DNA from: CAUVKI01 sp963552605
Lineage (GTDB): Bacteria > Bacillota > Clostridia > Tissierellales > Peptoniphilaceae
Assembly: GCA_963552605.1 (NCBI GenBank)
Contig: CAUVKI010000004.1
Coordinates: 1 to 64,000 of the forward strand
Reading direction: 5' to 3'
DNA length: 64,000 nucleotides
A program made the translations under genes and the position numbers. The number at the start of each line of letters is the position of its first letter. Within the stretch, counting starts at the first letter, position 1. This document shows, one piece after another, positions 63,645 through 64,000 of this stretch. Below the pieces are notes generated by a model. That model was not told where the DNA came from. It saw only the letters and a program-made list of their open reading frames with translations, and ran no database searches.

Positions 63645-63883
63645 TCCACCGATCTATAAAGCTCGCATGCCTCATCTTTTTTAGGATTATCAACCAAACC
63701 GACTACCTCTATGCTCCTTTTCGCATCTCCGAAACTAAGGGTTATAATATCCCCCACTTTAACTTCTTGAGAGGATTTGGATATTTTTCCGTTCACCGAT
63801 ACCTTGCCCTGCTCACAAGCCTCCTGAGCTACAGTGCGCCTTTTTATCAGGCGAGAATTTTTCAAAAATTTATCAACTCTCAT
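63641..63883 (-). CDS. rqcP: S4-domain RNA-binding protein (RqcP/YabO)
   Basis: 80 residues with a single S4 domain: MRVDKFLKNSRLIKRRTVAQEACEQGKVSVNGK in parts (MRVDKFLKNSRLIKRR, then GKVSVNGK). YabO/RqcP helps rescue of stalled 50S subunits in the ribosome quality-control pathway. The position before divIC and after HU is conserved. In spore formers yabP and yabQ usually follow; here divIC follows directly with a 4-base overlap. Confidence 0.9.
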   Translation of the reverse strand: MRVDKFLKNSRLIKRRTVAQEACEQGKVSVNGKISKSSQEVKVGDIITLSFGDAKRSIEVVGLVDNPKKDEACELYRSVD

Positions 63884-63941
63884 TCAAACCACCTGCCGAC
63901 GGACCGAACAGACCCCCCGATAAGAGGGGTTATTGCTCAAC

Positions 63942-64000
63942 CTATTTTTTCTTTTTGCCGCCTTTTTTCGCTTTTGCATTCACCAAATCCTTTAAGCTCT
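63942..64000 (-). CDS. HU-family DNA-binding protein, C-terminus only
   Basis: Only the last 18 or 19 codons are in the window: SLKDLVNAKAKKGGKKKK and TAG. The SLKD-VN pattern followed by a lysine tail matches the end of HU proteins, and HU commonly precedes the S4 gene in clostridia. Too short for a firm call. Confidence 0.6.
   Translation of the reverse strand, partial: SLKDLVNAKAKKGGKKKK

Noticed and set aside
63905..63935. GC-rich hairpin between the HU gene and the S4 gene
   Set aside because: Only five paired bases and no T-run on the minus strand, so not called as a terminator.

Overview
The window is a chromosomal stretch of a low-GC Gram-positive anaerobe (Bacillota, class Clostridia/Tissierellia; an inference from gene content and gene order, not a species call). 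Evidence is the conserved order HU - S4 protein (rlbA) - divIC - S1 protein - tilS - hpt - ftsH, the block remA - gmk - rpoZ - coaBC - priA, a CD1871A-type CXXC small protein, a GrdX-family protein and a feo operon. In many spore formers yabP, yabQ and spoIIE lie inside the rlbA-to-tilS block. They are absent here, which suggests a non-sporulating lineage. No rRNA, tRNA or CRISPR array was seen.

Layout. 0-2.3 kb: the 3' part of an unidentified gene facing two DNA methyltransferases of different classes, probably a type IIS-like restriction-modification locus cut by the window edge. 2.4-5.5 kb: a secreted protein with ten InlB-type B-repeats. 5.7-8.5 kb: an extracytoplasmic redox cassette (CXXC small membrane protein, NapH-like Fe-S membrane protein, TlpA lipoprotein) and a CPBP protease. 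8.7-14.3 kb: an Asp23 protein, a FakA-like kinase, recG, rsmD, coaD and a coiled-coil protein. 14.3-17.5 kb (minus): a truncated YoeB toxin with an intact YefM-type antitoxin, ispF, ispD and a 540-residue protein of unknown function. 17.7-28.3 kb: pseudouridine synthase, nucleoside kinase, grdX, dnaE, thrC, thrB and an alanine/ornithine racemase-family enzyme.

28.4-35.8 kb looks acquired. A divergent AraC-type regulator with two matching direct repeats between back-to-back promoters controls two ABC half-transporters and an MptD-type ECF transporter, the arrangement seen in siderophore uptake loci, with no siderophore synthesis genes. 36.0-43.4 kb holds a nucleoside phosphorylase, a tiny ORF, a ParA ATPase with a small partner, and a 1593-residue protein joining a sacsin/HSP90-like ATPase domain to a superfamily 1 helicase. 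This lies directly downstream of priA and is the best candidate for an undescribed, possibly anti-phage, system.

43.5-55.4 kb (minus) is housekeeping: priA, coaBC, rpoZ with a very acidic tail, gmk, remA, an amino-acid racemase, rodA, a GHL10-type glycosidase, trpS, an MtaD-type deaminase and a probable ECF S component. It is interrupted by remnants of an IS5-like transposase and an Rpn-type nuclease. 56.0-58.9 kb is the iron operon feoA-feoA-feoB-Cys-rich protein, with a palindrome over its promoter. 59-64 kb is the ftsH-hpt-tilS-S1-divIC-rlbA-HU block.

Iron and redox are recurring themes: ferrous uptake by Feo, probable xenosiderophore uptake, and an Fe-S/thioredoxin cassette. All functions are assigned from recognised motifs and context; no database search was run.
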